This document shows positions 61,339 through 64,000 of a stretch of 64,000 bases of DNA, one piece after another (the stretch's first letter is position 1; every line of letters begins with the position of its first letter). Where the stretch lies: contig JADHYX010000004.1 in the NCBI GenBank assembly GCA_027604685.1, forward strand, positions 9,606 to 73,605, given 5' to 3'. This DNA is from Lobulomyces angularis. Taxonomy: Eukaryota; Chytridiomycota; Chytridiomycetes; Lobulomycetales; Lobulomycetaceae. The notes beneath the pieces are model-generated. The model ran no database searches. It was not told where the DNA came from and saw nothing but the letters and a program-made list of their open reading frames with translations. The position numbers and the translations under genes are program-made.

Positions 61339-64000
61339 TCACAATTCCAATAATACTTCACTTAAAAAAGAACTTTTTGATATTGCATTCTCATATTTAT
61401 GTCCTAAGTTTTCAAGGCTTTTGATAATTTCCTTCTGTTTTTCTTTATTTTCAATGTTGATGTTGCATAAATCGAAATCCTTAAACTCATCTAAAAACTC
61501 TTCCAAGATTTTCAGCCCATCTTTCTTTTCTGTATCATCACTCTTCCATAAAATTCTTTTTTTTATTTTTAAATCTTCATCTTTTTGGGAAGATTCTAAT
61601 TCATCCACCTTTCTTTTTGCAAGCTGTTTATACTTCGTAAGATACCAATAAATGTAAAAAAACTTACTTTTACTACTGACTTCGGAAATTTAGCTAATTC
61701 GGCTACGTGAATACCAAAGCTTTGATCACAAATACCTTGATATCAGTTTTAAATGTTAAAAATTTGCATTTGACGCTTTATACCATTTTCAACTTTATAA
61801 AGTAGTGTAATATCATTTTCGGTAGTGTGAACTTTAACATGTCGATTTAAAACTGATGGAACTTTTTCTGATAGAGCGGTTAGCTCGTGAAAGTGGGTGG
61901 CAAACAATGAAAAACATTCAATTTTAGTGGCAATATGTTCAGCGATTGACCAAGCTAAACCAAATCCATCTAAAGAGTATATTATCATTAAAAATGCAAG
62001 TTTAAAATACTTGCCATGTGTAGAGGTTCCTCTTCCTAATTCATCGATAATAATTAATGAGTCTGATGTAGCAGTATTTAATATTGAAGCAGTTTCCAAC
62101 ATTTCTGGAAAAATTAAAAAATTATTTATTTCATTTTTAGTAAAACATACCAGCCATAAAGGTTGATACTCCTTTTAGCTGCGAATCCCCTGCGCCAACT
62201 CTTGCTAATATTGAGTCAAAGAGGCATAAAGTCGCAGATGCACACGGTACAAAACAACCAGTTTGAGCCTTCACAAAATTTTTTTTTTTTCAAATTCAGT
62301 TTTGTTTCATTAAAATCAAAAAGCACACCATTAAACTAATTACACCAATTTGCCGGATATATGTAGACTTTCCACCCATGTTTGGTCCAGTTATAATTTG
62401 AAAAGAACTTTGTCCTTATTCAATGTTTTTAGCAACAAAACAACTCAATAGTTACCTTTCACCATTTCCACATCATTGGAGATAAAAGAAATATCATCTT
62501 GCATTTCTAAACATGGATGTCTCGCGGCTTTCAATGATATCAGTTTTTCTTAACCATAAGATTTAATATTGAATGTCTAAAATATATTACCAGTGGAAAA
62601 CTTTGGTCTAACAAATGGAATTGGAGCATGAATGGAGACGTGAGCAAAACTTACTAAAACATCTAACTGGCTTATTAAAAGGTTTAGCGGCTCTAATGCT
62701 GGAAGAAAAGTTGCACTAATTTCTATGATTTCTTTCACCAAATTAGTTTGTAAATTTGAGTACTTTACATTCAATTCATCATGCTGTAGACTTTTTTCTT
62801 TCATTTTTTTGGTTGTAAAAAGAACACCTACAATATTTTTGAATTTATGACCAGTTTAATTTTACCTGCTTTCTGAGTACTCAGTTGAATAAACTCATTG
62901 TTACCACGGATTTTACTAAATATCAATTGAATTAAAAATAATCTTTGTTGATATACTTTGCATCACTTCTAGTCAATCTTAAGTGATATCCATAAATAGA
63001 ATTTTTTTCAAACTTTAACTTCTTATCTAAATCTAAGCAGAGGGCTCTGCTGACCTTGCTGGCTTCATTCTCTATATCTTTGTATACTAAAGTGATATCT
63101 TTTTTTGTTTCCTTCAAATTGTCGTCAAAATCTGGTTTGATTAAATACTCATGATCTTCAACAGATTCTAAATCTATTGTAGTTTCAACTAATTCTTTCA
63201 TTTTTTCTAAACTGCTAATAAGATTATTTAATTTGGTAGTAAAATTCTCTTCTATTATCCAACTATTTTCTCCTTCATACATTTCTAATAATTCTTTTAA
63301 TTCTGGCAGCTTGACTATAACTTGATAAACTCGAACAACGTCCTTTAAAAGTATAAAATTTAATTTAAAAGTAACGTTTACTTGTAATGTAGCAGTGCCC
63401 CGCTGAAACTTTTTCGAAATCCTACTCAAATCTGGAAAATGTTTTAAATGAGTCTCCTTTTAAAAGCAACCAAAAATTAATATCTCAATAATGAGTTGTA
63501 CCTGTAGGCTTTGCCGTAATTCAGTTTCAATGCAAAAAATTTCTAGAATATTTAATCTCATATCTTTAAATTAAAATTAGATAAGGTACTTAAAGTAATT
63601 TGCTTTTACTGATTTCTGGCAAACTCATTAAAGGCTGCTTTAGCCACTGCTCCAGCAAACGTGATCCTTCAAAAAAAAATGAGATTATTTTAAATTTTTT
63701 AAGAGTAACTTCGAGCTTATTTCTTTACCTTGCGAGGTTTTACATTTATTCAATAAACCAAAAAGTGACATATTTTTATTAGCTCCATCAGATTTTTCGG
63801 GAAGTAAATTTAATGCTCGAACTGCGGTGGCATCCAATTTAGCGTATTGACTTAAATCATACTGGAATATTTCATAAAGCCCATGGTTTGTACTGTCGGA
63901 CATATACTAAAAAAACATTTAAAAATTATAAATCAAAGTTCTACCCCAAGATATTTGATTAGTGAGGCTACAGCAGCCATTGCTACCTTCAAATCAAAAA
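61339..64000 (-). CDS. MSH2: DNA mismatch repair protein MSH2 (5' part outside window)
   Basis: Multi-exon gene whose N-terminal mismatch-binding and connector regions lie beyond position 64,000. Within the window: [12 protein letters not shown] and [20 protein letters not shown] then [11 protein letters not shown] (lever domain start), FQRGTATLQ, the clamp (63,000-63,350), then the MutS ATPase domain. Walker A is [16 protein letters not shown] (near 62,385), signature segments are [20 protein letters not shown], Walker B is [20 protein letters not shown] (near 62,040), and the trans-acting His is in FATHFHELT. The C-terminal helix-turn-helix and dimerisation end reads [20 protein letters not shown], ending [10 protein letters not shown] with TAA at 61,339. 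MSH2 pairs with MSH6 or MSH3. All ATPase motifs are intact. Confidence 0.95.

Overview
The window is nuclear DNA from an AT-rich, intron-containing eukaryote. Genes are split by very short GT-AG introns (39-76 nt where I could fix both ends), all three standard stop codons are used, and intergenic DNA is full of A/T homopolymers. The gene set (SGTA, LIG4, R3H-SUZ protein, RUVBL2, EDC4, MBOAT acyltransferase, pyruvate dehydrogenase kinase, UBE2H, MSH2) is opisthokont-like. A full-length HYDIN gene implies a motile 9+2 flagellum. An early-diverging zoosporic fungus (Rozella- or chytrid-like) fits best, but that assignment is inference.

Layout. 1-4 kb: class I cyclic-nucleotide phosphodiesterase with a multi-pass membrane N-terminus (-). 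4.9-6.0 kb: SGTA-type TPR co-chaperone (+). 6.3-7.9 kb: SLC49/FLVCR-like transporter (-). 8.7-12.3 kb: DNA ligase IV (+). 12.65-13.4 kb: ABHD10-like hydrolase (-), followed by a tiny possible ATP-synthase f-like ORF (+). 14.0-14.8 kb: unidentified protein (-). 15.0-18.4 kb: F-BAR plus PH membrane-remodelling protein (-). 19.0-20.7 kb: R3H/SUZ RNA-binding protein (+). 21.2-22.4 kb: aquaporin (-). 23.5-24.2 kb: truncated class C GPCR remnant (+). 24.3-26.2 kb: RUVBL2/Reptin (-). 27.2-29.9 kb: tandem pair of unidentified seven-helix membrane proteins (-). 30.6-34.2 kb: EDC4 decapping scaffold (+). 34.4-36.3 kb: LPCAT3-like MBOAT (+). 36.6-38.3 kb: PDK (+). 38.7-39.5 kb: UBE2H (-). 40.0-55.0 kb: HYDIN (-). 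55-61 kb: gene-poor accessory stretch with broken genes, short tandem repeats and a 15-unit LRR protein with a giant-virus-like tail (-). 61.3-64 kb: MSH2, whose N-terminus lies beyond the window (-).

Most genes are independent housekeeping functions; I see no operon-like logic. Loose themes are DNA repair/chromatin (LIG4, MSH2, RUVBL2), mRNA control (EDC4, R3H) and zoospore biology (HYDIN, membrane PDE, 7TM proteins). The most unusual material is the tandem 7TM pair, the membrane PDE, the class C GPCR remnant, and the 55-61 kb patch where decayed PIN/XPG-like gene pieces flank the LRR gene.
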